This document shows positions 1 to 13,227 of a stretch of 64,000 bases of DNA, piece by piece (within the stretch, counting starts at the first letter, position 1; each line of letters begins with the position of its first letter). This stretch comes from Hybos culiciformis (taxonomy: Eukaryota; Arthropoda; Insecta; Diptera; Hybotidae), in the NCBI GenBank assembly GCA_964007475.1, contig OZ023275.1:30695619-30759618 (forward strand), in the 5' to 3' direction. The position numbers and the translations under genes were made by a program. A model generated the notes under the pieces. The model did no database searches. It was given only the letters and a program-made list of their open reading frames with translations, and had not been told where the DNA came from.

Positions 1-3000
1 CTTGGTCTCTTTTGATCTCTTTTTTCTCAACCGAATGTTCTCTTTTTTCAGATTTTTTTTAAAAATGTGCTCTTTTTTGACTTGACTCATTTGACAACCC
101 TAGGCTTATGGCAAATATTTAAAGACCAAAATGTGTGTAAGTCATATTCAAATTTATTATGATTAGACTGTTTTGAAAGATGTGGTTTTCACACTAAGCT
201 CGCTCAACCATTGAAAAGTAAAATTATCTTTTTGTCACAATCCCTTTTTGTAAATTTTATATGTAATCATGCTTTATATTTTTGTTTTTTTGATTGGTTT
301 TCACCTCATTTTCATGGAACCACGTATTTTAATTGAGGGAAATTAGTTTCCAGCTTGTAAAAAAAAAATATAAAATAAAATCGACAATAAAATTACCATG
401 AGACTATTTAAAAAACCAATAAATAAATTATAGAGAAAATTTATTTTTGACCAAATTGTTTGAAGAACTTTACATCGTTAGAATAAAAAACTTTTAAAAT
501 TAGAACATAAATGGAAACAGTGTTATAAATAAAAAATTATTCTCAAAATAATTTTATTTTATTATGAAAAAAAAAAAAAATATAGATCTATGTATGTATT
601 ATACTTTGGCCGGTATAATTTAAATCTTTTTACACAAAAAGACTTCTGCCAATAATTACATTTTTTTCTATACTTTATATTTTCTGCTTAAATGCAGAAA
701 ACCGATCTATCGAAAAATTATAATTTCATTATTCGATTATATTCGATTTTTTGATAAAAGAATTTGATAAACATTTTGTCTAACCAAAGATAATTAGTTT
801 AGAGCTACCTGAAAATTTTAATTTTTTTAAACAAAAATTATCAGTTCCATGATGACTATAATAATCAAATGATTTTTCGGTTAAATTTTCTATGAAAATT
901 TTTACTTTTTCTTTTTTATCAACTTATCAATCTAACAAAATTTAGTGGAAATTTAATGAAATAAAAAAAAAAATAAAACAACAGGTAAAATGTTTTACAC
1001 ATCAATTTATTTCCTTTTTTGAAGAAAATGTACAAAAAAAAAAAAAACATGTACATAAAACATAACATAGTAGCATCATAAAAACTATACTAATGTTAAA
1101 AAATGACAATAATAAAGTAGGACAAAAATGACACAAAAAGACATAAAAAGGATGCACGTAGGATGCAAAACATTCTAAAATTACATTTTGATCAAGAGAA
1201 CAATAATGAAATGTTTTTTTTTTTTACCTTTTTTATTGTGTTGAAATCAAAATACAAAAAGCTATTTAAAACAACTAAAAATGATGAAAAATACGTAAAA
1301 ACTTTTAACTAAGTGTTTTTATTTCGAAACTAGATTTATACATACTTTCATATCTTAGATTCTACGTACGTACCTACACATTTTCAGTAAAGCGGTGTGC
1401 AATATTGCAGATTTCTTAACTGAAAATTTTCCAAAATAAAGATAATAACTGATTTAAGAATTTTATACTTTAGTTGAATCTGTTCCATGACATAGAATCA
1501 AAAACAATATAGTTAACTTTCGAAACAATAAACATTATTATTAGTCCAATGACCATTAAATTTTCCAGACTGGTTTTTTAATCTTTTTTTAACAATTCTA
1601 TTATACAACTGAAAGTCCCAAACCAGAAGTCAATACATTTTTATTGACTGACTCTTAAGAGATTTATTTTTGAGGTTCATAAAAAAAATTTTCACGTAAT
1701 ATTCATTAACCACCATCATATAAAATGATGCACTATATTGGGTAAATTTTATTATAAATTTCTATATTGTTTTATTAACTTATTAAGTTTTAAACAAAAT
1801 GTACCTACTATATACATAAATATCTACCATTAATAATATTATATAAAATAATTTAATTTATTATTAAAAAACAATGAAAACCATATAATTTAATTTAAAT
1901 TATTGGATCACTTCATTCTAGGTAAAAGCTTTTGATTTTAATTTTCTCAGAATAATGGTGAATTAAGATAGTTGGTAAAAATAAAATTAAATAATGCGAA
2001 AATACATACAATATAATAGAATATAATAGAATCTAATACAATGTGAAAACAAATTAAAGATACAAAAAACAATAGTTTTATAAGATTGGTAATTAAATTA
2101 AAATCAATTGCTGTCCTATTTATATAAAATAAATATCTTTTTTGTATTTCTTCGGATCTTATAATTATTTGTATGTTATGTTATTTTGGGTTTCCTTAAT
2201 TTCATTTTATCATTGCTATATCTTTGGACCTTGTTTACCATACAATTTAAAATATAGAGTAGGCTAAAGACGATCTATACCGCAAGGCTTTAAATTTTGC
2301 CAAAATTTTTAAATAGCTCCAAAATTAATTTTTTTTTCTTAGAATAATGAAAAAATATATCTTATAGAAAACAATATAGAGCTTAGTTTTCAAGCCATTT
2401 TTTAAGCCCAAAACATCAAAGGCGCTTAAGGTATGGCAGCAATTTATGTTTTTTCCTTACATTTTCAAAACAGACAACAATTAAAAGACCTTGAAATATT
2501 CGAAAGAAGTATTATTTTAACATAAAAAAAAATGCTTCCTGATATGAGTAGGATTCATCAAAATGTTCGCTTAAAGCTCATAATTTAATATTATTCCTGA
2601 ACCTGTACAAATGTCAATGTAATAACATCGAAATTAATAAAATGTTATCATTGTTTGTCGATTGGCATTTCTTCAATTATACATAACTCAGACATTGATA
2701 CTTGAATTTTACGGTCAAATTTACAGAAAAAAAAAACCTTTGTTGCTGCTTCTTAACCACACCACAGGTAGAAAATAAGGTATTTTTATTTTCATATGAC
2801 CAAAATAAGTTATTTTAATAACAAACGTTTTATGCACAAACATAAAGTTCTTTGTAATATTTGAAAAATATTTAAGGTCGAAAATCGACGAACTTTGGTT
2901 ATTAAATTTAGTATTATTTGGAATTTTATAATGCGACTCCTTTTACAAGATACGAGACAAAAAAAAAAAAATCGAAAAAACATATAACTTAAAATTTATG

Positions 3001-6000
3001 TTATCGATAAATCAAATAACAATATTGTCACATCCTGTTTCCTATAAAAATCTCAAAAGGATATTAGTGTAAAAAAAATTTAAATACATAAATAGAACAA
3101 AAATTTAATTTATAAAAATTATTGAGTAGGTTAAAAAAATAAATACTTCACTTGTGTTTGGAAAGAATTTAAAAATGTATCAAATGAATTATTTCTCACT
3201 ACAACTTGGAATTAACGATTTTGAAATAATGCCAATCATATCGCAACGCGAGTTTCTTTAAGAAATTTTTTTTTAGTTCAAGTTTTCTAACGCTAAATAT
3301 TAATATTGTTTGAAAATTTCGAAAAAGTGTTTTCAAAATAAAAATGTTTTAAATTCTTGCAACGGTGTGAAAATATCTTAGCTATTCTGTCTATCAAGTA
3401 TCCAGAACATCCGAACTAAAATTTTAGCAACTTCTGCTTGACAAGTTTCTTAGTAGTTTTACACTTTACTAAGATGATTAGTATTCTATTATCTTTCGAT
3501 AATGCGTGCCATAACAGTAATAGTACGTTATTCTATGATGAAACTTGTATAAGTCAACCATATAAAACCCTAAATCGCATTATAAATATATACATATGCA
3601 TGTAGTATGAATATAGTTCCTGATGTTTTTATCGACATTATGGAAATTTTTACATGTACAATATGTTATACCCATCTTTACTATCATAATATCAGATCAG
3701 ATTGCAGATAAAGAATAAAAAAAAAAATCTATCGATTTAATGTTAAAAAAAATATATCTCTCACACTTAAAATGAATCCATATATTGTGTTATTTTAAAA
3801 ATTTCATTGAAAAAAAAAAAATGATCCTGATACTGGATTATACATAAAAATCGGTCGCATTCTATTTCAATTATTATTCTTTTTTTATCTTAGGGTGGGT
3901 ATATGTAGGTAAAATATACAAGTAGATATAATCTAAATTTTAACAGTATGTCAAATTCTATCCGTAGCTAGAAATTTCTTTATATTTTATCGACATCATT
4001 GTCACATCATTGTTCAAAAACAATGATCCGGAGACTCTGAATTCAAATTGTTAACATTTAGGACACAGATTAGTCTTTAAAATGGACCTTTTGACAGCTG
4101 GACATCAAATTTTAAAGTTCCTCACTAAATAGACTTAAGTTCTTCTCTCGACATTTACCATAAAAAAAAGAAAAAATATATAATCTCTCACTGATGCTAG
4201 CAAAAGTATTGGAATGAAGAATATATATAAATGCACATATTATAAAAGTTTTTTGTTTTAATTTTATTCCGCATTAAAATTAAATTTTTATGATATAAAA
4301 TATAAATTTTTATTATATACATAAATACGTATTATTATAAAATCTTATTTTAAAATATATAGAAATAATAATAATAATAATAATTTTTCTTGATTAAGTT
4401 TGATTTTTATTAAATCATATAAATTTTTGTAATATAAATAAAATATATAATATATAAATATGATTATTTTTTTTCTACTACAGATTGATGCATTTTTAAT
4501 AGAAAATCCTATAAATTATGGTACTTACATACAATTAATTAATTATTAATTGTAAGGAAATTCGATTTTCTTTACAAAAATATAATACAATTTTTCTCCA
4601 TGAAGAACTTTTTTTTTCTTTTTTTTTTAAAGGAAGCTCAAATTTATTATTTTATTAAAGGCCACTTTAAAAAGTTTTAATTTTTTCAATTATTATTATG
4701 CCAGGATATTCAATTAAAAAACAAGAACTATAAAAAAAAAGGAAATTTACATTCATGCACTCATCACATAAAAGACTTTTCTAAATAGAATTGAATGAAA
4801 TATATAGTGAACATTATAAACTCTTATATTAGGTTTTATGTTAAAAAATTTGTAACCAACTGTTTGTACAAATTAAAAACAATTCTATTTATTAACAATA
4901 ATTTAAAAATATTAACGATACTATAGTCCTATAGAAAAAACAAAAGAAATAATAAATACATAAGAAGTTTTTGGTTAAAAAATACAAATAAGTTTATTTA
5001 CAATATAAAAGAGCTATCAATTAAATTTTAATTAAACCGAACTTACATGTTTACATTTTTATTCCTTGAACTGAAATTGTATAATGATTTTTAATTGATA
5101 TTTTTTTTTTTAAATTTAAAAAAAAGCAATAATAATGGTTCTTTTATCTGCTTTTCATAATGGGACGTCATCATATTTTAATTTAATTTTTAAATTTATA
5201 AACAGAATACAAAAATAAAACTTTACCTTGTTAAGGACTTTTGACAAACCATCCATATATATTGTGTTTTTTTTCTTCGTATGGATAGTATAAGAAAGGA
5301 TTATGGAAAAAAAAGATACAGATTTTAAGATTCAAAGATAAAAAAAAGATACCTGTTTAATTTTTTTTCTTCACATTAACCATATACTTGTTGAACTTTG
5401 TTTGAATAAAGCCTGTTTGAAACGTAATATTAACGAATGTTAATTAAACCCAACATCCAACAAATAAGAAGGATCAAGGTTATACTCAACCACAATATAA
5501 GAATTTGGAATTTTTATAATATAATTCAGTTACACCTACTCCTAAGCCATTAAAAATTATACTATTTTGTGTATATAATATAAGTTCCAAATTTAGATAC
5601 GATCAACATTCTATTGAACACTGTTTTTGGGGACGACGATTGAGCATTTTTAATTATGCGATGTTTATAGCTAATTGACCTATCTAAAAAAAAGGTACCG
5701 TAAAAACCGATTTTCTATGTTATTATTCTATTTATACTTAAGCAAATTTACTGAAAATGAAGATATTAATTTTATCTATTTTTCGTAAAAAGAATTTTTT
5801 AAAAATATTTTCAAATAACTAAGAAAATTGAATTTTTTTTTTTTGATAACAAAATTATTTTTTTTGTTTCTTTTTCATTACGTATCCTACCTATCATAAT
5901 ATTTTTTTACGATACCTTTCCTGTCAAAAAAATTTTTTTTGTTTTTTTTTTATATTTTTTGCAGTTGATTTTTTACTTTCAGATAAAATTAACTGTGAAT

Positions 6001-9000
6001 AGGTTTCCGGAACATTCCTCCAAAAATTACTTTACTGTGGTAGCTATAAACAACGCATTATAAATTTGAAAAACTTATTTTTAAATAAAATCAAGTTCAA
6101 ATTTTATAAATTTTGTTATCAACATGAACTAAATTGAACATTCGAGATTTTTGTACAGAATACAAATCCTGTAAAGGATAATCCCAATAGATAATTCTTT
6201 TTAATAACTGACCGTTAGGTGATGAAAATATTTCAATTAACCTCTGGTTGATTGGTGTTGTTAAATGATTTTATTTTGTTTACCTACATTTATCCTTTTT
6301 TTTCTTTTTTTTTTTGTTATTATAATAAAATGATGAAAATTGGTTTCATCATCGCATAGGTGCAAAGAAAAAAAAAACGAATACGAATATTTCCCAAAGA
6401 AGATAAAAATATGGAAAACAAAAGTTCAATTGTCATCAATTTACTTCCCATCAATGAATTTGAACAAATAAAATTTTAATTAAATTTTCATTTTTACTAA
6501 AAATGGTATTTCTGATAACATTTAGTATTTAAATTTTTTTATTTTAAATAATAAAGCTATATTATTATGTACATATATGTACATATTTATTAATTAATTT
6601 TTTTTTATAATAAAAACTAAATTAAGAAATTGAAAAAAAAAATGTTTATGTCCGGAAGGTTTAAAATTAAATTAATTTGGATATTGGTTTCGAGGTTCGG
6701 CTATTGTTATATATCAAATTATATCAAATATGATTTGTTTTAAGGACAAACAGTTTACTGTGCAGACTGAGGCTTAATTATGTGAAAGAAATTCAACAGA
6801 AGTTCTGATATGAATGATGAAGATAGGAGAAAATTTTAAGTTCCTATCAAAAATGAGAACCTAATCTATTACACAAACTTATTCTTTGTAAGCCACCAAA
6901 CCATAATAACATTCAACTTATAATTTAAGGTTCTTATACTGAATTTTGTTATATCTTTTTTTTATCTTTGAATCTTAAAATCTTTATCTTTTTTCAAATC
7001 CTTCCTCATACTATCATACGAAGAAAAAATACAAAATTTAAATACTTGTATAATAGACACAAAAATTATATTATATACATCAAAATGCCTATTAGTGTCC
7101 AATTGTCCACTTACAATGTGATTATCTGTAAATTATTTCATCATTCAGATTAAGTATATGTATCTTTTGGTGTTAAAATGTGTATAAATTGTTGGTCATA
7201 AACAAACTACGAGTGTTTTATATGAAAATAAAAAGCACTTCAACTACCCTTATCAAAATCCGAAGTGCTTTTCATATTCATAAAAAAAAAGGATATAAAA
7301 TACATAACAGTTAATTTAACAATATTCATAGAGTAAGTTTGTCACAACGAAAAAAAAAATTATAATAAACGTCTTTCATGTATAAATGCCATTCATGCGT
7401 CAAATTTTCCGGAAGAAGAGAAGGGGTTTCACTGTCAAATAATAATATTTAGCATAGGAAAATTTTATTACGTAGAAAATTAATAAAGAATAAAAAAATA
7501 TATAAACATAAATAAGATTATGTCATTTGAGAAAAACTCAAATTTAGACATGAATTCAATGAATTTCTAAAAGCTAAATTTGAAAAGCGCCAATTTTGCA
7601 TTAAGTAAATATTTTTCATCACATTTTTTGGCCTTTTCATGCGTTCTGTGTGCTATAAAATTGTTATAATATAGTAATTGATAATATTTTAAGCGTTAAC
7701 TGGACGTTAACTGGACGTAAATAAAAAAAATGTAAAAATATGTTATTTTTTCAAAATTATAAACGATTGTTCTTTTATCCTTTTCATAAATTTTGGAGGT
7801 TTAATTTGAGTATTTTTAATACCGCAGACGACTTCTTCGAGATTTTAACTTACAGTTCTTCGTAGTTACTATATAACTATATTATTATACCTACACTATT
7901 TTTAATTCAATCTTCTATAATGTTGTTTCCGATCACCACATTCGAAGTAAAACCTTTTCAACCTTTTGAAACTATTTTCTTAGGAACACGAAATTAAACA
8001 GAGAGTTTTTGTTTTTTAAAAATATTCTTTAACATTTTTAAATAAAAACGAGATCAAATATTATAAAAAAGGATAATAGAAAAAATAAATATTTCAAAAA
8101 AATGTTTTTTATCGGAAAATTCTTTTGAGCATAATATGAAAATGTTAAAAAAAATCACTTTTCAAGTTATATACTTTTCAAAATTTGCATAAATAAATAC
8201 ATTGACCAAAATGCAAATTTTTCAACACTATTTTTTTTATGCTTCAAATAAAATTTAGATAATTTTTTTTTTCCAATAATTTTATGCTCAAGAAAATATT
8301 GGAATAAAGCTTTTTTATGTTATATAGCCGTAACATCCATTTGACATCATCACAAGCTTTTTCCAATCGGTGTAGATGGTATGGTATAACATGTATATAG
8401 TTGTAGTGATATTGAAAGGGATGAAAAAAAAATCGATTTTGCATATTACATGACAATAAAGGAAGCAAAATTGCATAATTTTTTGTCCTTTTTTTTAACT
8501 TTTCATTGACAAAAAAAAAATAGTGATTTCTTTTTCTCGTTTATCAACGAAGATAAATTTAAATCTGGTACATGAACAGAATTTTTTTAAGAAAACCTAT
8601 ACCTGTTGACAAGATTTTATAAATAGGAATTACAATTATTGCACAATTCTATAACAAAAACGTAACTATAATAGTTTACAGAATCGTTAGTATTGATATT
8701 TTTTTAGTATATTATTTTTTTAAGTGTCTACATTTGAGCAAACACAAAAGCTGAATGCTTATCTAGTCGAAAGGCGTAGAAGCTTACTACAGTTAAAGAA
8801 ATTTTTTTTAAATCTTCACTGGACTAAAACAAGAAAATTTTTTAGCCATTATATTTTTATTATTATTAGTTATTTTTTATATGATTACGTATATTTTTTA
8901 ACTAGTAAAATAAACCCGATGTAGTCCAATTCAATCTTCTGCACACCAAATTTTATTAAAATCTGTCAATCTGTTTCGGAGAAGATACACAACATATACA

Positions 9001-9126
9001 TTTGTATGTTTTATTATACATATATATATGTACATAAATAAAATGCTATCTTTTTTAGTTAATAAATTTTTTTCTTTTTAAAACACTTAAAAAAATTCCA
9101 TAAATAAATTAAAAATAAATAATTGG
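1..9126. other. Gene-free AT-rich stretch
   Basis: I see no coding exon here. The stretch is dominated by poly-A and poly-T runs and TA-rich simple sequence, including an AAT microsatellite at about 4364-4384. The first 105 bases repeat CTCTTTTTTGA-like motifs and end in ATTTGACAACCCTAG, which could be the end of a mobile element cut by the window edge. At about 8945-8990 the text CCAAATTTTATTAAAATC, followed by GTTTCGGAGAAG, resembles tails of old dispersed repeats seen in insect introns. Short open frames at 6968-7153, 8244-8468 and 8724-8924 are low-complexity and show no family signature. The stretch could be intergenic or intronic. Confidence 0.6.
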
Positions 9127-9132
9127 TTTATT
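9127..9132 (-). promoter_or_regulatory. Candidate polyadenylation signal of the KIX gene
   Basis: AATAAA reads on the minus strand, about 86 bases beyond the stop codon at 9218. It is the nearest canonical hexamer I see downstream of that stop. Such hexamers are common by chance in DNA this AT-rich, so the call rests on position only. Confidence 0.35.
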
Positions 9133-9217
9133 AAAAGTATCATTAATATTATAAATACAAAAAACAAAATGTACAAATAAATTAAAAAATTAACTAATTA
9201 AAAATTTATAATTTAAA

Positions 9218-9767
9218 TTAATTATTTCGAGGTACGTTCCCACTAACAGACTGGTAGTAGCTTACATATCTACGCATAAGATCTTCTTGAATATTTGTAA
9301 TCCTTCTCAAAAATAAATCGTAATATGCTAACCTGCTTGAAGCCATTCTAAATATTTCTGCTTCAGTTTGAATAGCAATTGAAATTAAATTTTGTCTCGG
9401 CTGGCTATTTCTGGGATCATTATTCATATTGACTATTGGTGGTAAATCCTGTACTGCACGAGCTGGTACATAAATTTCTGTTACAAATGTACGAATCATA
9501 TCCATTCTAAAATCATTTGGAATTAAATGACGCCAAAGCTCGTCTTGATTTATATTAACTTGTCTTAGTCTTCCAAAAATATTCAATTGAGAATTATGAA
9601 CTTGAACAGGGTCTTGCTCAATTATTTCGTTATTAATTATTGCAATACCAGTTTTTAGATCTGAAATAAAGTAAGTTTGAATTAAAGTCTAATTTAAAAG
9701 AAATTTTTTCTTATGTATATTATACATAGATGAAAATTCTCTTACTTTTTATTTTTGCATAACACAT
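9218..9767 (-). CDS. Stand-alone KIX-domain protein, two exons, 154 residues
   Basis: Exon 1 (9767-9746) starts with ATG and encodes MCYAKIK plus one base. An 85-bp intron (9745-9661) has GTAAG and TTTCAG ends. Exon 2 (9660-9218) stays in frame to the stop, 154 codons in all. Exon 2 lacks its own ATG, so the spliced start is needed. Residues about 48-138 match the KIX fold: W50, the N-D-F-R motif ending at R59, an Asn-rich insertion near 85-95, NL at 98-99, E107, then SSR, YY at 120-121, and I-Q followed by E133. KIX domains bind activation domains in the nucleus, but usually inside very large coactivators with HAT, bromodomain or glutamine-rich regions. Here nothing else is attached. From remembered CBP numbering, the phospho-KID contacts Y658 and K662 correspond to T129 and E133. 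The N-terminal 45 residues match nothing I know. No signal peptide or membrane segment is visible. A paralogue lies upstream at 12689-13227. Confidence 0.75.
9661..9745 (-). other. Short intron of the KIX gene
   Basis: The intron has GTAAG at its 5' end and a pyrimidine-rich tract with TTTCAG at its 3' end. Its 85-bp length is typical of small insect introns. The paralogue at 12689-13227 has an intron at the same codon position and phase, which supports a real splice event over a chance ORF. Confidence 0.7.
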
Positions 9768-12339
9768 TTTATATTATATTTATTTCAAAAGTGAATTATT
9801 TTCTAAAAATTAAGGGACTGAACTGTTCAAAATCACAACTAATAATAATATTATTTAAGAGAATGTAGTTTAAAAAAAAATTGCATTAACAAGCCTTTAA
9901 TTAATTTCGAGACTTTTTAAATGTAATACAATTACCTACCTGTCATTATATTGTCAGATATACATATAATTATCTATAGACTTACTAAATAAAAATGTAC
10001 CTGTTTTTTAGTCGTCCGCCAAAACTTTATTAACATATTATGTGAGTATTATTCTAAATTAATTACACGGATAAAATTTTTTAAAGCACTTGCTGTAATT
10101 TATTAAATTAATTTATTTTTAATTTTATTTAATTTAAATTCGAAAAAATTTTAATGATGAAAAAAAAAATAATCGTTTAAATACATAGATCCAACATTCA
10201 TAACATACACATCTCTATCCCTCAGCTGAGAATTATTATATTATTAGTTTGATTGAATAATTGGCAATAATTTTGAATTAAATTAGAAAACAAAAAAAAA
10301 ACCTCCAACTCGTATAGTTTGCTATCCTTGAGATATATATTTTTTTGTTTTTTTAAAGTAAGTATATTACATTGCAAAAAAGAATTTTTTTGGTCTAGCC
10401 GTATTAAATTCATATTATGAATCAGTACATGGGATAATTTTTATGCACCACAGTGCAGAACTGAATTGAATAAAAAAAAAATTAAAATAAATATTAAAAT
10501 ATGAACAGATTTTTTTAATTTAAAAAAATTCATTTTGTGAAAATTTTATATCTTAATTTTCGAGTTTTAGAGACCTTGTACAAAATTTTCTATAAATTTA
10601 AAACTTCATTGATAATTTTGGTAAGAAAAAAAAAACACAAGCGACAAATATTTTACTTTGTATTGAACATATCAACTTTTGTTCAATAGATGTGTTCATA
10701 AATATGTCATCGAATGAAATATCGGTCAAAAAAACGAACATTAGAGTTTTCATATTTTTCTTCCTTTTTTTAAGCCCGAAAAAGTTATCTTTTTTCTGCT
10801 CAGGATGTTTTAAAGTATAATAAATTCCGCTTTGAACTTAGTTTAAAATATGCTGTTAACTACTGCGGGAAACAAATTAAAGCAATTTTACTAAAAATGA
10901 TTTCCCACTTTTTACTTTGAAGTCCCAGGAGCATCCACAAAAGGCGGTTTATCAACAGCCGGTTCTGAATTTAGAAACTATTGACAATTCTGCGTCAAAT
11001 GAGGGTATTTTTTTTTTATTAAATTCAAATCCGTTGTGTAGCACCTGAGATCCCAACTATACATATAATGAAGCTTAAGAATTAATAGCTTTAAAGAAAA
11101 CTTAAGAATACTAATAATACGGCACATACTCTAAAGTTCTTTTATCCTTTAATTCTAACATTACATTTTTAGGATTTTAAACCCAAAATTATAAAAAAAA
11201 AAACAAAAAATTATAATAATTTCCACTCAATTGAGCAGATTGTCTTTTTTATTTTTATTAATTACTGGAGCATAATTTAATTTTTCTCAAAGTTAACAAA
11301 ATTATGAAACAAAATACCTGGAATGAATTAAAATAGAATTACAAAAAAAAAAAATAAAAAAAAAACTAAATATATAAAATATAAATATAAAAGAATATTT
11401 ATTTAATCCATTAAAATTATTTAAAAACAAAATAATAAATTTATTTCAAACTAATAATTCTTTATATTATATTTATAAGTTTAATTTTTTTTTTTTCATA
11501 ATCACTGAAATCATTTTAAGCATGAATTATCTCTTTTGACAAATTCAAAATAAATAATAAATAAAATGAAACAATAACAAAAAAAAAAGAAAAAAACCTA
11601 AACTAAATCTTTATAAATTACTTAAATGACCAATTTTAGAAAAATCCTTTCAAATTGAACGAACCATAATAAAAATAAAACAGAACCAATGTTCTATATA
11701 ATAACATAAAAAATATACATGTATATACATATTATTATTATTTATAAAATTAAATTAAAAGAAAAATCATTTTTGGGGAAAATTATATGTAGTGGAAAAT
11801 CTATCACGTGCTAAAAAAGAGTTATTAGGATTTAACTATTATTTAAATTTTCTATATATAGGTACGGTTATATATTAATAAAAATATATTAAAATAATAT
11901 AATAAAAAAATTTTATAATTAATATTTGGTTGAAGAAAAACAAAAAAAAAGAAGGGAGATCAAAGAAATATAAATATTTATTTTTTGTTTGTTTTTAATT
12001 CATTATTTTCTATTTAAAATTAGTTTTAATACATATAAGGTACATAATATATTACGAATTCCAAATTTGTATTTTTTTTTTAATTCTTATACTTTGGTTA
12101 ATTCTTGTTGAAATTGTAAGTATTATATAAGCTCATTTATTTAAGGACATTATATGTACAGGACAAGTTGCATATTGTCATAATATTTTCAACCTTTGGC
12201 CTAGAAATATATAAAATTAGTTCACATACTCTCTTAAATATAACTTGAACTTAGTCTCAAATAGTCTAAAATTGTAAATTGTAAACTGGAAAATTTGAAA
12301 AATTTGTATAAACCTTATTTATTTTATGTATTTAAAACT
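9768..12339. other. Upstream region of KIX gene 1 with blocks shared with copy 2
   Basis: No coding exon is certain here. On the minus strand, two donor-like sites lie upstream of the ATG exon: ACAG followed by GTAGGT near 9940-9950, and ACAG followed by GTACAT near 9997-10005. Both have counterparts at similar spacing upstream of the second KIX copy (near 13410 and 13511). This suggests non-coding 5' exons or simply the extent of the duplicated segment. The frames between them contain stops. The rest (10.1-12.3 kb) is AT-rich simple sequence. The open frame at 10222-10413 looks like noise. Confidence 0.4.
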
Positions 12340-12412
12340 TCTTTTCTCAGGGCAGAGAAGGTACATTACTTGATTGCTTCTCCAATATTCACAGTGCGGG
12401 GGCCGGCGGGAT
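12340..12412. other. GC-rich, high-complexity patch in AT-rich DNA
   Basis: This short stretch ends in GTGCGGGGGCCGGCGGGAT and differs strongly in base composition from the surrounding DNA. It has no open reading frame of note. A weak GAGAAG/CTTCTC stem is present. It could be a conserved non-coding element, a small RNA locus or the remnant of an inserted sequence. I do not recognise it. Confidence 0.3.
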
Positions 12413-12688
12413 AAATTTATAAACATAACTACAGATTATTAGAAAAGAATAATTACAAAAAAAAAAATTTGAACACAGTCGATACGGAACTTTTTTATCC
12501 ATTTATGTTAAATTTTATATAAAAATTAAAAATTAAAAGAAAGCATTAATATTTATGTATTAAAAATTTTTTAATTTTTTTAACTTTTCAAAAATTATAA
12601 ATTTCGTTTTTATTTTTATATTACTAATAATTTCGTGAATAAAATTCGTATTTTTAATATTATTAAATTAAGTAATTCTAAAATTATC

Positions 12689-13227
12689 TTATTTATTAAA
12701 CAGCAGCGTTGATCTGAATATTTCTGTTTCGATTTCTACAACAAACGACATTAAATTTTCCCTTAGTAGATTCATGTTTCGGTCATTATTATCTCTTTGT
12801 TGTGACTGTAATATTGCCCGAGATGGTGCACACAAAATTAAAGAAAATCTACGAATTAATTCAATTCTATGATCATTAGAAATAGTACGACGCCAGTAAT
12901 ATTTGGAATGAATATTCGTAGCAATTGTCTGGCTCGCAAAGACATCCAACTGTAAATTGTGGAATTGAATATTACCTCGATCGATAATTTCATTATCATT
13001 TATTTCAGTTCCAGTTTTTATGTCTGAATATTAAAAAAAAAAAAATTAAAACATACAATTTGAGAAATATTTTGCGCAAATGTAGACTTTTTGGATTTTA
13101 TTTTCTTAAATTAAAAAACTATTTTAATGATCTCATAGTTGTACAGGTCGTACTAGCCTAGGAGAAAAAAATTTAATTGTCGCTAATTTATAAATTTTAA
13201 CTTACATTTTATATTTGCATAACACAG
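12689..13227 (-). pseudogene. Decaying paralogue of the KIX gene
   Basis: The exon structure matches the gene at 9218-9767: a 22-base first exon (13227-13206), an intron of about 182 bp (13205-13024) with GTAAG and TTCAG ends, and a second exon (13023-12689). The frame stays open across the junction (CYANIK, then YIKTG). The codon equivalent to the start ATG is CTG, and the next codons upstream run into a stop. KIX features are kept at the front: tryptophan followed nine residues later by arginine (N-D-H-R), then R-E-N-L and the E-I-F-R segment. The frame then ends in STLLFNK and a stop, so the last helix with SSR-YY and I-Q is missing. It is probably a pseudogene. A non-AUG start or a truncated but expressed protein cannot be excluded. 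The two copies are clearly divergent, so the duplication is not recent. Confidence 0.65.

Noticed and set aside
1..105. Right end of a mobile element cut by the window start
   Set aside because: Only one end is present, so neither inverted repeats nor target duplication can be tested.
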